In this document: in pieces, positions 41,830 through 51,000 of the stretch | Position numbering within the stretch: position 1 is the first letter of the stretch | Layout of the letters: every line of letters starts with the position of its first letter | NCBI RefSeq assembly: GCF_001269885.1 | Contig: NZ_LHVH01000034.1 | Span: forward strand, 186,001 to 250,000 | DNA: 64,000 bases | Reading direction: 5' to 3' | Source: Pseudomonas kilonensis | GTDB taxonomy: Bacteria; Pseudomonadota; Gammaproteobacteria; Pseudomonadales; Pseudomonadaceae | The notes under the pieces: model-generated | Seen by the model: only the letters and a program-made list of their open reading frames with translations | Databases searched by the model: none | Told to the model about the DNA's origin: nothing | Made by a program: the position numbers and the translations under genes

Positions 41830-43548
41830 ATGCGCTTATTCGTCCCACTGACCCTGACCCTGCTGCTCACCGCCTGTGGCAACAGCGAATCGCCGCTGCC
41901 TCCCGACGCGCGCCTGCCCGACGGCGGCCGCTATCGCGGCGACCTGGTGGACGGGTTGCTGCAAGGCCAGGGGCGCATCGATTACCCCAATGGCAGCTGG
42001 TACGCCGGGCAGTTCGACAAAGGCCAGTGGCACGGCACCGGGGAATGGCATGGCAGCAATGGCGAGGTCTATCGCGGCCAACTCCAGCAAGGCCTGTTCC
42101 ACGGCCAGGGCAGCCTGACCACACCGACCAGCAGCTACACCGGCGGCTTCAAGCTGGGGCGGCGGGACGGTGAAGGGACGCTCAAGGAAAACGGCATGAC
42201 CTACCGGGGCGAGTTCAAGGCCGACCGCTACACCGGCCTCGGACGCCTGGAACTCGACGACGGCAGCCAGTACCAGGGCCCGTTCGTCAACGGCAAGCCC
42301 AACGGCGAAGGCCAGCGCTTCGATGCCAGCGGCAACCAGTTCACCGGCCATTTTGTCGACGGGCAACTGCAAGGCAAGGGCACCTTCAACAGTGCCGATG
42401 GCGATGTCTACATCGGCGGTTTCAAAAACAACCAGCTCAACGGTCGCGGTCGCTACGAAAATGCCGACGGCGATGTCTGGATCGGGCAGTTCAAGGATGG
42501 CGCACTGACCGGCAAGGGCGAACTGATCGGTGCCGACGGCAGCCACTATCTCGGTCAATTCAATGATTGGCGCTTTACCGGCGAAGGCCGCCTGAACCTG
42601 CCCGACGGCAGTTTTTACGTCGGCCAGTTCGAAAGCGACAGTTACCACGGGCGCGGCACCCTGGCGCTGACCGACGGCACCGTGCAAAGCGGCACCTGGG
42701 CCAACGGCCAGCGGGTGCGCGACGCTGATGGCCGGCTGCTGCCGGATGTCCTCGAACTCGGCCTGCTGGCCCAAGGCCGCCTGCTGGAGGACGCCCTGGC
42801 CAACATCCCGGCCTCGACCCCGGCGGTGGAGCTGTACAGCCTGACCCTGGGTGGCGACGGCAAGCAAAGCGTGTTCCTGCGCGAATCCGACTATGTCGCC
42901 AACATGCTCACCAGCCGTTTCGGCGCATTCGGCCAGATCCGCCTGGTGAACCACCGCGATCACCTCGGCGACCGGCCCATGGCCAGCCGCGAAAGCCTGC
43001 GCCGCGCCGCCGCCACCCTGGCCGAACGCAGCGGCCCGGAAGACCTGATTTTCATCTACCTGACCAGCCACGGCACCAGCGAGCATGAACTGGTGCTCGA
43101 CCAGCCGCGCATGGAACTGGCCGACCTGCCCGCCGATGAACTGGCCGTGGTCCTCGCACCGCTGAAGAACCGCGACAAGATCGTGGTGATCTCGGCCTGT
43201 TATTCCGGCGGTTTCATCCCGGTACTCAAGGATGAACGCACGCTGATCATGACCGCCTCCCGGGCCGACCGGGTGTCCTTCGGCTGCTCCGAGGAAGCCA
43301 ACTTCACCTATTTCGGCGATGCGTTGTTCGCCCAGGCATTGAACCAGACCGACGACCTGGAGCAGGCCTTCAAGCGGGCCAAGGCCACCGTGGCCGAGCG
43401 CGAACAGGCCGACAACTTCGAAGCCTCCGAACCACAGATGTGGGCGCCGAGGACGGTCCTTTCCCACTGGCAACTGCTGCGCAAACAGCAGGCACGTAAA
43501 GCATTGCAAAGTGCTGCATTGAACGACGAGGCGACAAAGAGCAACTAA
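41830..43548 (+). CDS. Lipoprotein with MORN repeats and C13 caspase-like domain
   Basis: A 572-residue protein. Lipobox LLTAC (Cys16). Residues about 30-300 hold eleven to twelve MORN repeats of the form DG--Y-G-F--G---G-G (for example DGSQYQGPF and DGSFYVGQF). Residues about 330-545 form a peptidase C13 (legumain/caspase-fold) domain with the dyad His414 in LTSHGTSEHE and Cys457 in VISACYSGGF. MORN sheets bind membranes or proteins; C13 enzymes cut after Asn or Asp or act as transamidases. Both residues are present, so activity is plausible. The target is unknown. The next gene follows 27 bases later. Confidence 0.85.
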   Translation: MRLFVPLTLTLLLTACGNSESPLPPDARLPDGGRYRGDLVDGLLQGQGRIDYPNGSWYAGQFDKGQWHGTGEWHGSNGEVYRGQLQQGLFHGQGSLTTPTSSYTGGFKLGRRDGEGTLKENGMTYRGEFKADRYTGLGRLELDDGSQYQGPFVNGKPNGEGQRFDASGNQFTGHFVDGQLQGKGTFNSADGDVYIGGFKNNQLNGRGRYENADGDVWIGQFKDGALTGKGELIGADGSHYLGQFNDWRFTGEGRLNLPDGSFYVGQFESDSYHGRGTLALTDGTVQSGTWANGQRVRDADGRLLPDVLELGLLAQGRLLEDALANIPASTPAVELYSLTLGGDGKQSVFLRESDYVANMLTSRFGAFGQIRLVNHRDHLGDRPMASRESLRRAAATLAERSGPEDLIFIYLTSHGTSEHELVLDQPRMELADLPADELAVVLAPLKNRDKIVVISACYSGGFIPVLKDERTLIMTASRADRVSFGCSEEANFTYFGDALFAQALNQTDDLEQAFKRAKATVAEREQADNFEASEPQMWAPRTVLSHWQLLRKQQARKALQSAALNDEATKSN

Positions 43549-43575
43549 GCTGAACCGTATCAAGGGGGAAACACT

Positions 43576-44217
43576 ATGTACTTGACGCCTCAGCATGTTT
43601 TGCTCGCCGGTGCGACCGGGCTGACCGGGGAACACCTACTGGACCGGCTGCTCAACGAGCCGACCATCACTCGCGTCTTGGCGCCTTCACGCCGGCCACT
43701 GGCTGAACATCCACACTTGGAAAACCCGGTTGGGGAGCCGGCCCAGGTGCTGCCTCAACTCAGTGGCCAGGTCGATATCGCCTTCTGCTGCCTCGGCACG
43801 ACCATCAAGAAAGCCGGCTCTGAAGCAGCCTTTCGCGCGGTGGACCTGGACCTGGTGGTGACGTTTGCCAAGCGCGCCCGGGAACTGGGCGCACGGCACC
43901 TGGTGGTGATCAGCGCGCTGGGGGCCGACGCCAAGTCATCGATCTTCTACAACCGGGTCAAAGGTGAAATGGAGGCGGCACTCAAGGCCCAGGGCTGGCC
44001 GCAACTGACCATTTGCCGGCCTTCCCTGCTGCTGGGCGACCGGGTTGAACCGCGCCTGGCCGAGCAACTGGCCGGACCGCTGTCGAAGCTGATCCCGGGC
44101 AAGTACCACGGCATCGAAGCCTGCCAACTGGCCCGCGCCATGTGGCGTCTGGCGCTGGAAGAACAGGATGGGGTGCGGGTGGTGGAGTCGGATGAGTTGC
44201 GTAAGCTCGGCAAATAA
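43576..44217 (+). CDS. NAD(P)-binding atypical SDR (TIP30/HTATIP2-like)
   Basis: A 213-residue Rossmann-fold protein. The nucleotide loop is LAGATGLTGEHLLDRLL; VVISALGADAKSSIFYNRVKGEMEAAL holds the Ser and Tyr-x3-Lys positions, and ICRPSLLLGDR follows. This pattern matches HTATIP2/TIP30-like oxidoreductases. It starts 27 bases after the MORN-C13 gene, on the same strand, so the two may be an operon. No substrate is evident. Confidence 0.82.
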   Translation: MYLTPQHVLLAGATGLTGEHLLDRLLNEPTITRVLAPSRRPLAEHPHLENPVGEPAQVLPQLSGQVDIAFCCLGTTIKKAGSEAAFRAVDLDLVVTFAKRARELGARHLVVISALGADAKSSIFYNRVKGEMEAALKAQGWPQLTICRPSLLLGDRVEPRLAEQLAGPLSKLIPGKYHGIEACQLARAMWRLALEEQDGVRVVESDELRKLGK

Positions 44218-44244
44218 AGTGACATCTGGGACAGCGCGATCATT

Positions 44245-44379
44245 GTGGCGAGGGGATTTATCCCCGCTGGGCTGCGAAGCGGCCCCCAAATGGCCCAAAG
44301 TGTCATGCAGCTGCCAGGGGTAATAGCCCAGTCTTTGGGGACTGCTTCGCAGCCCAGCGGGGATAAATCCCCTCGCCAC
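44245..44379. repeat. GTGGCGAGGGG-type palindromic repeat (family 2)
   Basis: Third full copy, arms GTGGCGAGGGGATTTATCCC and mirror, inner arms GCTGCGAAGCGGCCCCC and GGGGACTGCTTCGCAGC. Lies between convergent genes. Confidence 0.9.
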
Positions 44380-44408
44380 AGATAGATCCTTCAACACAGT
44401 TAGATCTT

Positions 44409-44693
44409 TTACAACCCACCTGTAGCCTGAAACCCCACACCTATCGCCGTAAACAACGACAACGGCAACAACAAGGTATCGAGCAGCGCACTGCCCGGCA
44501 GATCGAGCCCCGGGTAACGCGGTGCCTCGGCACCAAAGCGGTCCTTGGCGCAGCAACCACCGTTGAGGGCGTACAGATCCAGGCGCGTGCCCGCATACAC
44601 CACCGGCGCCCCCGGCTTGGCGGCGTCGAGGGTGCGGGCGGTGGCGCAGCCGGTCAGTTGCAGCGCCAGCAGCACGATCAGCAGCTTATTCAT
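44409..44693 (-). CDS. YceK/YidQ family lipoprotein (DUF1375)
   Basis: A 94-residue lipoprotein with lipobox LQLTGC, then YAGTRLDLYALNGGCC and the C-terminal DLPGSALLDTLLLPLSLF, the DUF1375 signature. Its ATG lies inside the end of ubiX (8-base overlap), so it is the last gene of the mpl-ubiX operon. Function unknown; probably outer-membrane attached. Confidence 0.83.
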   Translation of the reverse strand: MNKLLIVLLALQLTGCATARTLDAAKPGAPVVYAGTRLDLYALNGGCCAKDRFGAEAPRYPGLDLPGSALLDTLLLPLSLFTAIGVGFQATGGL

Positions 44694-45318
44694 CACTGCT
44701 CAAATGGTGCTCGCCCCAACGAGGCAGCATGTCTTGAGGGATGTTCAGCAGATTGAGGATCCGCGCGACCACGAAATCGATCAGGTCATCAATGGTCTGC
44801 GGCTGGTGATAGAAACCCGGCGAGGCCGGCAGGATCGTCACGCCCATGTTCGACAGCTTGAGCATGTGCTCCAGGTGAATGCTCGAATACGGCGCTTCCC
44901 GCGGCACCAGGATCAACTGGCGGCGCTCCTTGAGCGTGACGTCCGCCGCCCGCTCGATCAGGTTGTTGCAGGCCCCGGTGGCAATCGCCGACAGCGTCCC
45001 GGTGGAACACGGCACCACCACCATGGCGGCCGGCGCGCCGGAGCCCGAGGCCACTGGCGACATCCAGTCTTCCTTGCCATACACGCGAATCTGCCCCGCC
45101 GCCGCACCGGTGTATTCGGTGAGGAAGGCTTGCATCATCTGGGTCTTGGACGGCAGGGTCACGTCGGTCTCGGTGGCCATCACCAGTTGCGCGGCCTTGG
45201 AGATGAGGAAGTGTACCTCGCGGTCTTCACGCACCAGGCAATCGAGCAGGCGCAAGCCGTACTGGGCGCCGGACGCACCGGTCATCGCCAGCGTGATGCG
45301 TTCGGGGCCATTGCTCAT
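44686..45318 (-). CDS. ubiX: Flavin prenyltransferase UbiX
   Basis: A 210-residue enzyme that makes prenylated FMN, the cofactor of the UbiD decarboxylase in ubiquinone synthesis. ITLAMTGASGAQYGLRLL is the flavin loop, then VVPCSTGTLSAIATGACNNLIERAADV, and LVPREAPYSSIHLEHML with the prenyl-binding Arg and Glu. The ATG overlaps the mpl stop by 4 bases (ATGA). Confidence 0.94.
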   Translation of the reverse strand: MSNGPERITLAMTGASGAQYGLRLLDCLVREDREVHFLISKAAQLVMATETDVTLPSKTQMMQAFLTEYTGAAAGQIRVYGKEDWMSPVASGSGAPAAMVVVPCSTGTLSAIATGACNNLIERAADVTLKERRQLILVPREAPYSSIHLEHMLKLSNMGVTILPASPGFYHQPQTIDDLIDFVVARILNLLNIPQDMLPRWGEHHLSSDE

Positions 45319-46664
45319 TTCAGGGCCTCGGCGAGTTTGCCGTGCAGGCCGCCGAAGCCGCCGTTGCTCATGATCACCACGTGGGTGCCGGGCTGGGCCT
45401 GGCTCTTCACGCGCTCGATGATGCCTTCCAGGGAATCGCTGACAATCGATGGCACCGTGCACAGCGCCGCAGTGGCGCCGAGGTCCCAGCCGAGGTTGGC
45501 CGGTGCGTACCAGATCACCTGGTCGGCATCGACCACGCTTTCCGGCAGGCCATCACGGTGCGCCCCGAGCTTCATGGAATTGGAACGCGGCTCGATGATC
45601 GCGATCAGCGGCGCATCGCCGATGCGCTTGCGCAAACCGTCGAGGGTAGTGGCGATGGCGGTCGGGTGGTGGGCGAAGTCGTCATAGATGGTGATGCCGC
45701 GCACTTCGGCGACCTTCTCCATCCGCCGCTTCACGCTCTTGAACGCGCTCAACGCGGCAATACCCATGGACGGCACCACGCCGACATGCCGGGCCGCCGC
45801 CAAAGTTGCCAGGGCGTTGGCGACGTTGTGCTGGCCGGTCATGTCCCACTCGACCACGCCTTGGGACTGGCCTTCGAACATGACTTCGAACTGCGAACCG
45901 TCATCCTTGAGCAACTTCACCTGCCACTGCCCACCCGCACCGGTGGTTTGCACCGGGGTCCAGCAACCCATCTCGATCACACGTTGCAAGGCCGGCTCGG
46001 TGGTCGGGTGAATCACCAGGCCCTCGCTGGGGATGATGCGCACCAAATGGTGGAACTGCCGCTCGATGGCCGGCAGATCGGGGAAAATGTCCGCATGATC
46101 GAACTCAAGGTTGTTGAGAATCGCGGTGCGGGGACGATAGTGGACGAATTTCGAGCGCTTGTCGAAAAACGCGCTGTCGTATTCGTCGGCCTCGATCACG
46201 AAGAACGGCGTGCCACCCAGGCGCGCCGACACCGAGAAATTCTGCGGCACGCCACCGATCAGGAAACCCGGGCTCATGCCGGCGTGCTCCAGCACCCAGG
46301 CGAGCATGCTGCTGGTGGTGGTCTTGCCGTGGGTGCCGGCCACGGCCAGGACCCAACGGCCCTGCAGCACGTGATCGGCCAGCCACTGCGGCCCGGACAC
46401 GTACGGCAGGCCCTTATTGAGCACGTACTCCACCGCCGGGTTGCCACGGGACATGGCGTTGCCGATGACCACCAGGTCCGGCGCCGGGTCCAGTTGCGCC
46501 GGGTCATAACCTTGGGTCAGTTCGATGCCCTGAGCTTCCAGCTGAGTGCTCATCGGCGGGTAGACGTTGGCGTCGGAGCCGGTCACGTGATGACCCAGCT
46601 CCTTGGCCAGGACCGCCATCGAACCCATGAAAGTGCCGCAAATACCGAGAATATGGATGTGCAT
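45315..46664 (-). CDS. mpl: UDP-MurNAc:L-Ala-gamma-D-Glu-meso-DAP ligase
   Basis: A 449-residue Mur ligase that reuses recycled murein tripeptide. P-loop GTHGKTTTSSMLAW, central VIEADEYDSAFFDKRSKF, and DDFAHHPTAIATTL, all typical of Mpl. The first domain starts at HIHILGICGTFMG, which fixes the ATG at 46664. With ldcA, dacC and the transglycosylases it belongs to the peptidoglycan recycling group of this window. ubiX is coupled downstream. Confidence 0.95.
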   Translation of the reverse strand: MHIHILGICGTFMGSMAVLAKELGHHVTGSDANVYPPMSTQLEAQGIELTQGYDPAQLDPAPDLVVIGNAMSRGNPAVEYVLNKGLPYVSGPQWLADHVLQGRWVLAVAGTHGKTTTSSMLAWVLEHAGMSPGFLIGGVPQNFSVSARLGGTPFFVIEADEYDSAFFDKRSKFVHYRPRTAILNNLEFDHADIFPDLPAIERQFHHLVRIIPSEGLVIHPTTEPALQRVIEMGCWTPVQTTGAGGQWQVKLLKDDGSQFEVMFEGQSQGVVEWDMTGQHNVANALATLAAARHVGVVPSMGIAALSAFKSVKRRMEKVAEVRGITIYDDFAHHPTAIATTLDGLRKRIGDAPLIAIIEPRSNSMKLGAHRDGLPESVVDADQVIWYAPANLGWDLGATAALCTVPSIVSDSLEGIIERVKSQAQPGTHVVIMSNGGFGGLHGKLAEALK

Positions 46665-46754
46665 AGTCGACCTCGTAAAACATGGCCGCAGGTTAGCGTA
46701 GGGAGGGGGAAATCGCACCTTGTGTTTGAGCCCCCGGTGCACAGACGGCCTTCT

Positions 46755-47026
46755 GTGGGAGCAAGGCTTGCCCGCGATAGCGGTGGATCAGCTTGCATTG
46801 ATGTTGAAAGTGCCGCCGCCTTCGCGAGCAAGCCCGCTCCCACAGTTGACCGAGTTTCTTCAGAAGGAATGCGCTCAACTGTGGGAGCAAGGCTTGCCCG
46901 CGATAGAGGTGGATCAGCTGCATTGATGTTGAAAGTGCCGCCTTCGCGAGCAAGCCCGCTCCCACAGTTGACCGAGTTTCTTCAGGAGGAATGCGGTCAG
47001 AATGTGGGAGCGGGCTTGCTCGCGAA
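46755..47026. repeat. Two and a half REP doublets
   Basis: Doublets at 46755-46843 and 46881-46965 (126-bp step) and a lone arm at 47004-47026. Loops (GGATCAGCTTGCATTGATGT) and spacers (TTGACCGAGTTTCTTCAG) repeat as well, indicating tandem duplication. They fill 46665-47040 between mpl and the regulator gene; no other feature is visible there. Confidence 0.9.
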
Positions 47027-47040
47027 TGGCCGCGCCGCGG

Positions 47041-48948
47041 TTATCGGGCAATCGCGTGTTTACGCAGCTTGCGGTAGAGGGTATTGCGGCTGATCCCCAG
47101 TTGTTCCGCCGTGTGGGTCATGTGCCAGCGCTGGCGCTCCAGCGCATCGAGCAACGCCAGCCGCTCGGCATCCGCCAGCGGCCGCTCCGCCACCGCTTCA
47201 ACCAGCGCCATCGACGGACGCTGGCGGATCATGGCCGGCAAGTCCTCCAACCCGATCCGCCCGCCATCGCACAGCGCGGCAAGGGTTCGCAGCACATTGC
47301 GCAATTGCCGCACGTTGCCCGGCCAGTCGAACCCCAGCAACGCCTGGCGCGCCGGTTCGTCGATGAGCACCGTCTCGGCCCCGCTCTCTTCAGCCAGCAG
47401 AAAATCCAGCAACTGCGACTTATCGCTGCGTTCGCGCAACGCCGGTAGTGGGATTTCCAGGCCGTTGAGGCGGTAGTACAAATCCTCACGAAAACTGCCG
47501 TCCTGCACCCGATCCAGCAACTGCCGGTGGGTGGCGCTGATGATGCGCACGTTCACCGCCTCGGGCTCGCCGCCGATGGGCACCACTTGGCGATCTTCCA
47601 GCACCCGCAGCAAACGGGTCTGCAAGGCCAAGGGCATGTCGCCGATTTCATCGAGGAACAGCGTGCCGCCGTCGGCCTGTTGCAGCTTGCCGCGCATGCC
47701 TTCCTTGCGCGCGCCGGTGAAGCTGCCGCCGCGATAACCGAACAGCTCGCTTTCGATCAGGCTTTCCGGGATGGCCGCGCAGTTGAGGGCGACGAAATGC
47801 TTGCCGGCGCGCTGGCTGGCGTGGTGCACGGCCTTGGCAAACGCCTCCTTGCCGGAGCCGGTTTCGCCCTGGATCAGCAGCGGCACATCGCGCTCGAACA
47901 CCCGCAGCGCTTTGCGAAAATGCTCCTGCAACGCCGCATCCCCCAGGCAGATGCCTGGCAGGCGAGCGGGCTCGATGGCCTTGAGCAGCGGCGCAACCGG
48001 CACCGGCACACTGCGCGGCTGACCACGCAACACGGCGAACAAATGCCGGCCGTCACGGGTGCGCAGCGGCCAGCTCGCACTGGCACTTACACTCGCGCGG
48101 CCGAGCAATTCGTCCAACGAACAATCGAAAAAGTCCTCCACCCGCTGGCCCAGCAAGCGGCCGCGAATATGCCCCAAGAGGTTCAGCGCACTCTGGTTGA
48201 CGGCGCTGATCCGCCCTTCGCCGTCGAACGCCATCAAGCCTTCGCTGAACAGCCCTACGGACTCGGCCTGCAAGTGGAAGCGCAGCAGCCATTGATTGTC
48301 GAAGCAACGGAGGAAATAGCAGCTCTCGATCATCTTCGCCGAGAGATTGACCAGGGCCATGGTGTGGAACTGGCTCTGGCGCGACACGTCCGGCCGGGCC
48401 GAAGACACGTCGAGCACCGCCAGCAGTTCGCCCTGGGGGTCGAAGACCGGGCTGGCCGAGCAGGTCAGGCCGGTGTGGCGGCCGCGAAAATGTTCTTCCT
48501 GGTGGATGGTCAGGGCCTGGCGCTCCACCAGGCAGGTGCCGATGCCGTTGGTGCCTTCGCAGGCTTCGCTCCAATCGGCGCCGAGCCAGAGGCCGGCCCG
48601 TTCGAAAATCTTCCGTTCGCTGGGGGCGGTGACGCAGTTGAGGATCACGCCCCGGGCGTCGGTCAGCAGCACCGCGTGGCCGGCGCCGGAGAGTTGCTGG
48701 TGCAGGCTGGTCATTTCATTGCCGGCGATGTGCAGCACCTGTTGCAAGCGCTCGCGGCTTTCCAGCACCCGGCCATGTTCGAGCACCGTCGGCGCCAGGT
48801 TCTGGGCCGGGTCGAGGTGATAGTCCTCGAGGCAGCGCAGCCAGGAACGGGCAATCGACGGATCGCTGCCAGGGCCCTGCAAATGGGCCTTGCCCTGGGT
48901 GACCGTCAGGACTTGCTGGGCATGGCGACTCAAGTGGTTGCTGTGCAT
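47041..48948 (-). CDS. eatR: Sigma-54 activator of the AcoR/EatR type
   Basis: A 635-residue enhancer-binding protein. Order: N-terminal GAF-type sensor (about 50-230), a PAS-like linker (about 230-330), AAA+ domain (about 330-560) with Walker A GETGSGKEAF, the sigma-54 loop in the form GSFTGA (usual GAFTGA), and Walker B GTLFLDEIGDMPL, then a Fis-type HTH (MTHTAEQLGISRNTLYRKLRKH). The start at 48948 excludes a frame extension without homology. Being divergent from the aldehyde dehydrogenase gene with a -24/-12 promoter, it is probably the RpoN-dependent activator of ethanolamine catabolism, like EatR of P. aeruginosa. Effector: ethanolamine, by inference. Confidence 0.86.
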   Translation of the reverse strand: MHSNHLSRHAQQVLTVTQGKAHLQGPGSDPSIARSWLRCLEDYHLDPAQNLAPTVLEHGRVLESRERLQQVLHIAGNEMTSLHQQLSGAGHAVLLTDARGVILNCVTAPSERKIFERAGLWLGADWSEACEGTNGIGTCLVERQALTIHQEEHFRGRHTGLTCSASPVFDPQGELLAVLDVSSARPDVSRQSQFHTMALVNLSAKMIESCYFLRCFDNQWLLRFHLQAESVGLFSEGLMAFDGEGRISAVNQSALNLLGHIRGRLLGQRVEDFFDCSLDELLGRASVSASASWPLRTRDGRHLFAVLRGQPRSVPVPVAPLLKAIEPARLPGICLGDAALQEHFRKALRVFERDVPLLIQGETGSGKEAFAKAVHHASQRAGKHFVALNCAAIPESLIESELFGYRGGSFTGARKEGMRGKLQQADGGTLFLDEIGDMPLALQTRLLRVLEDRQVVPIGGEPEAVNVRIISATHRQLLDRVQDGSFREDLYYRLNGLEIPLPALRERSDKSQLLDFLLAEESGAETVLIDEPARQALLGFDWPGNVRQLRNVLRTLAALCDGGRIGLEDLPAMIRQRPSMALVEAVAERPLADAERLALLDALERQRWHMTHTAEQLGISRNTLYRKLRKHAIAR

Positions 48949-49110
48949 GTTCTTATTATTCTCCCCAAAGGTTGCGGCCTGCTGGAGCAACTGTCGAACC
49001 TTGCTCCCACAGACCTTACCCCCACAGACCTTTGTTCCCGCAGGAGCTGTGCTGAATGTCCAGCATCCTCCAGCCCAACCACCTTTGCAATGCTGGCGCG
49101 ACCTGCCGGT

Positions 49111-49142
49111 CACAGACTGTCTCGTATCTGGCACAAACTGTC
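49111..49142 (+). promoter_or_regulatory. Repeated motif, candidate activator site
   Basis: CACAGACTGTC at 49111-49121 and CACAAACTGTC at 49132-49142 are 21 bases apart, two helical turns, and lie about 100 bases upstream of the -24/-12 promoter. Position and phasing suit an enhancer-binding protein. The site is inferred only. Confidence 0.45.
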
Positions 49143-49231
49143 ACACCCGCTGTATCGCAATCGTCACGCAGGGCATCCGTTTGTCCGACCAACTCCTCCT
49201 AAAGTCTTGATTTACGGGCCCTGCAAGGCAA

Positions 49232-49247
49232 TGGCCCGACCTTTGCT
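49232..49247 (+). promoter_or_regulatory. Sigma-54 promoter of the aldehyde dehydrogenase gene
   Basis: TGGCCCGACCTTTGCT matches the consensus TGGCACG-N4-TTGCW at all but one base, with the correct GG to GC spacing. It ends 69 bases before the ATG. Confidence 0.75.
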
Positions 49248-49315
49248 CTAGGCTTAAGTACCAGCGCGTTTTTGCGCGGCTCCCCAATAAGCACAAAAGC
49301 CAAGGAGAACTCATC

Positions 49316-50836
49316 ATGCGTTACGCTCACCCCGGTACTGAAGGCGCTATCGTTTCGTTCAAGGCTAAATACGGTAACTACATCGGCGGCGAATTCGTCG
49401 CGCCTGTCAAAGGTCAGTACTTCACCAATACGTCCCCGGTCAATGGCCAGCCCATTGCCGAATTCCCGCGCTCCACGGCCGAAGACATCGAAAAAGCCCT
49501 GGACGCCGCCCACGCTGCTGCTGATGCCTGGGGTGCCACGTCGGCCCAGGCGCGTTCGCTGGTCCTGTTGAAAATCGCCGACCGCATCGAAGCCAACCTC
49601 GAAGTGCTGGCGATCACCGAATCCTGGGACAACGGCAAGGCCGTGCGTGAAACCCTCAACGCCGACATCCCCCTGGCCGCCGACCACTTCCGCTACTTCG
49701 CCGGTTGCCTGCGGGCCCAGGAAGGCAGCGCCGCCGAGATCGACGGCAACACCGTGGCCTACCACATCCATGAACCGCTGGGCGTGGTCGGGCAGATCAT
49801 CCCGTGGAACTTCCCGCTGCTGATGGCCGCCTGGAAACTCGCCCCGGCCCTGGCCGCCGGTAACTGCGTGGTGCTCAAGCCGGCCGAGCAAACCCCACTG
49901 GGCATCTGCGTGCTCATGGAGCTGATCGGCGACCTGCTGCCGCCTGGCGTACTGAACGTGGTGCAAGGTTTCGGCAAAGAAGCCGGCGAAGCCCTCGCCA
50001 CCAGCAAGCGCATCGCCAAGATCGCCTTCACCGGTTCCACCCCGGTGGGCTCGCACATCATGAAATGCGCCGCCGAGAACATCATCCCGTCTACCGTAGA
50101 ACTGGGCGGCAAGTCGCCGAACATTTTCTTCGAAGACATTATGCAAGCCGAGCCGAGCTTCATTGAAAAAGCCGCCGAAGGCCTGGTGCTGGCGTTCTTC
50201 AACCAGGGCGAAGTCTGTACCTGCCCATCCCGCGCCCTGGTGCAGGAGTCGATCTACGACGAATTCATGCAAGTGGTGATGAAGAAAGTCCTGCAGATCA
50301 AGCGTGGCGACCCGCTGGACACCGAGACCATGGTCGGCGCCCAGGCGTCCGAGCAGCAATTCGACAAGATTCTTTCGTACCTGGAAATCGCCAAGGGCGA
50401 AGGCGCCGAGCTGCTGACCGGTGGCAAGGTGGAAAAACTCGAGGGCAACCTGGCGACCGGGTATTACATCCAGCCGACCCTGCTCAAGGGCACCAACAAA
50501 ATGCGCGTGTTCCAGGAAGAAATCTTCGGCCCAGTGGTGAGCATCACCACCTTCAAGGACGAAGCCGAAGCCCTGGCGATCGCCAACGACACCGAGTTCG
50601 GCCTCGGCGCCGGCCTCTGGACCCGCGACATCAACCGCGCCTACCGCATGGGCCGGGCGATCAAGGCCGGTCGCGTCTGGACCAACTGCTACCACCTGTA
50701 CCCGGCGCACGCCGCGTTCGGTGGCTACAAGAAGTCCGGCGTGGGTCGTGAGACGCACAAGATGATGCTCGACCATTACCAGCAGACCAAGAATTTGCTG
50801 GTGAGCTACGACATCAATCCGTTGGGGTTCTTCTAA
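49316..50836 (+). CDS. exaC: NAD-dependent (acet)aldehyde dehydrogenase
   Basis: A 506-residue aldehyde dehydrogenase. Key parts: GQIIPWNFPLLMAAWKLAPAL, the catalytic Glu in VELGGKSPNI, the nucleophile in FNQGEVCTCPSRALVQ, and EEIFGPVVSI. The N-terminus MRYAHPG and the NQGEVCTCPSR form belong to the ExaC/acetaldehyde dehydrogenase II group. AAGGAG lies 9 bases before the ATG. In an ethanolamine cluster it would oxidise the acetaldehyde made by EutBC to acetate. Control by sigma-54 and the adjacent regulator is likely. Confidence 0.9.
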   Translation: MRYAHPGTEGAIVSFKAKYGNYIGGEFVAPVKGQYFTNTSPVNGQPIAEFPRSTAEDIEKALDAAHAAADAWGATSAQARSLVLLKIADRIEANLEVLAITESWDNGKAVRETLNADIPLAADHFRYFAGCLRAQEGSAAEIDGNTVAYHIHEPLGVVGQIIPWNFPLLMAAWKLAPALAAGNCVVLKPAEQTPLGICVLMELIGDLLPPGVLNVVQGFGKEAGEALATSKRIAKIAFTGSTPVGSHIMKCAAENIIPSTVELGGKSPNIFFEDIMQAEPSFIEKAAEGLVLAFFNQGEVCTCPSRALVQESIYDEFMQVVMKKVLQIKRGDPLDTETMVGAQASEQQFDKILSYLEIAKGEGAELLTGGKVEKLEGNLATGYYIQPTLLKGTNKMRVFQEEIFGPVVSITTFKDEAEALAIANDTEFGLGAGLWTRDINRAYRMGRAIKAGRVWTNCYHLYPAHAAFGGYKKSGVGRETHKMMLDHYQQTKNLLVSYDINPLGFF

Positions 50837-50863
50837 CCTGCGGGAAATTGCGCCCGGCTGATC

Positions 50864-50964
50864 GTTCCCACGCTCTGCGTGGGAATGCCTCTACGGACGC
50901 TCCGCGTTCGGCTCTTTGGGACGCGGAGCGTCCCTGGCTGTGTTCCCACGCAGAGCGTGGGAAC
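50864..50964. repeat. GTTCCCACGCTCTGCGTGGGAA palindrome (family 4)
   Basis: Nested palindromes: GTTCCCACGCTCTGCGTGGG at the left, its mirror at the right, and an inner stem GGACGCTCCGCGTTC with GGGACGCGGAGCGTCC. Fourth unrelated repeat family in the window, single copy, lying between the aldehyde dehydrogenase and permease genes. Confidence 0.9.
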
Positions 50965-51000
50965 AATCAACTCACACACAGAATCAATGCCCCACCGCTC

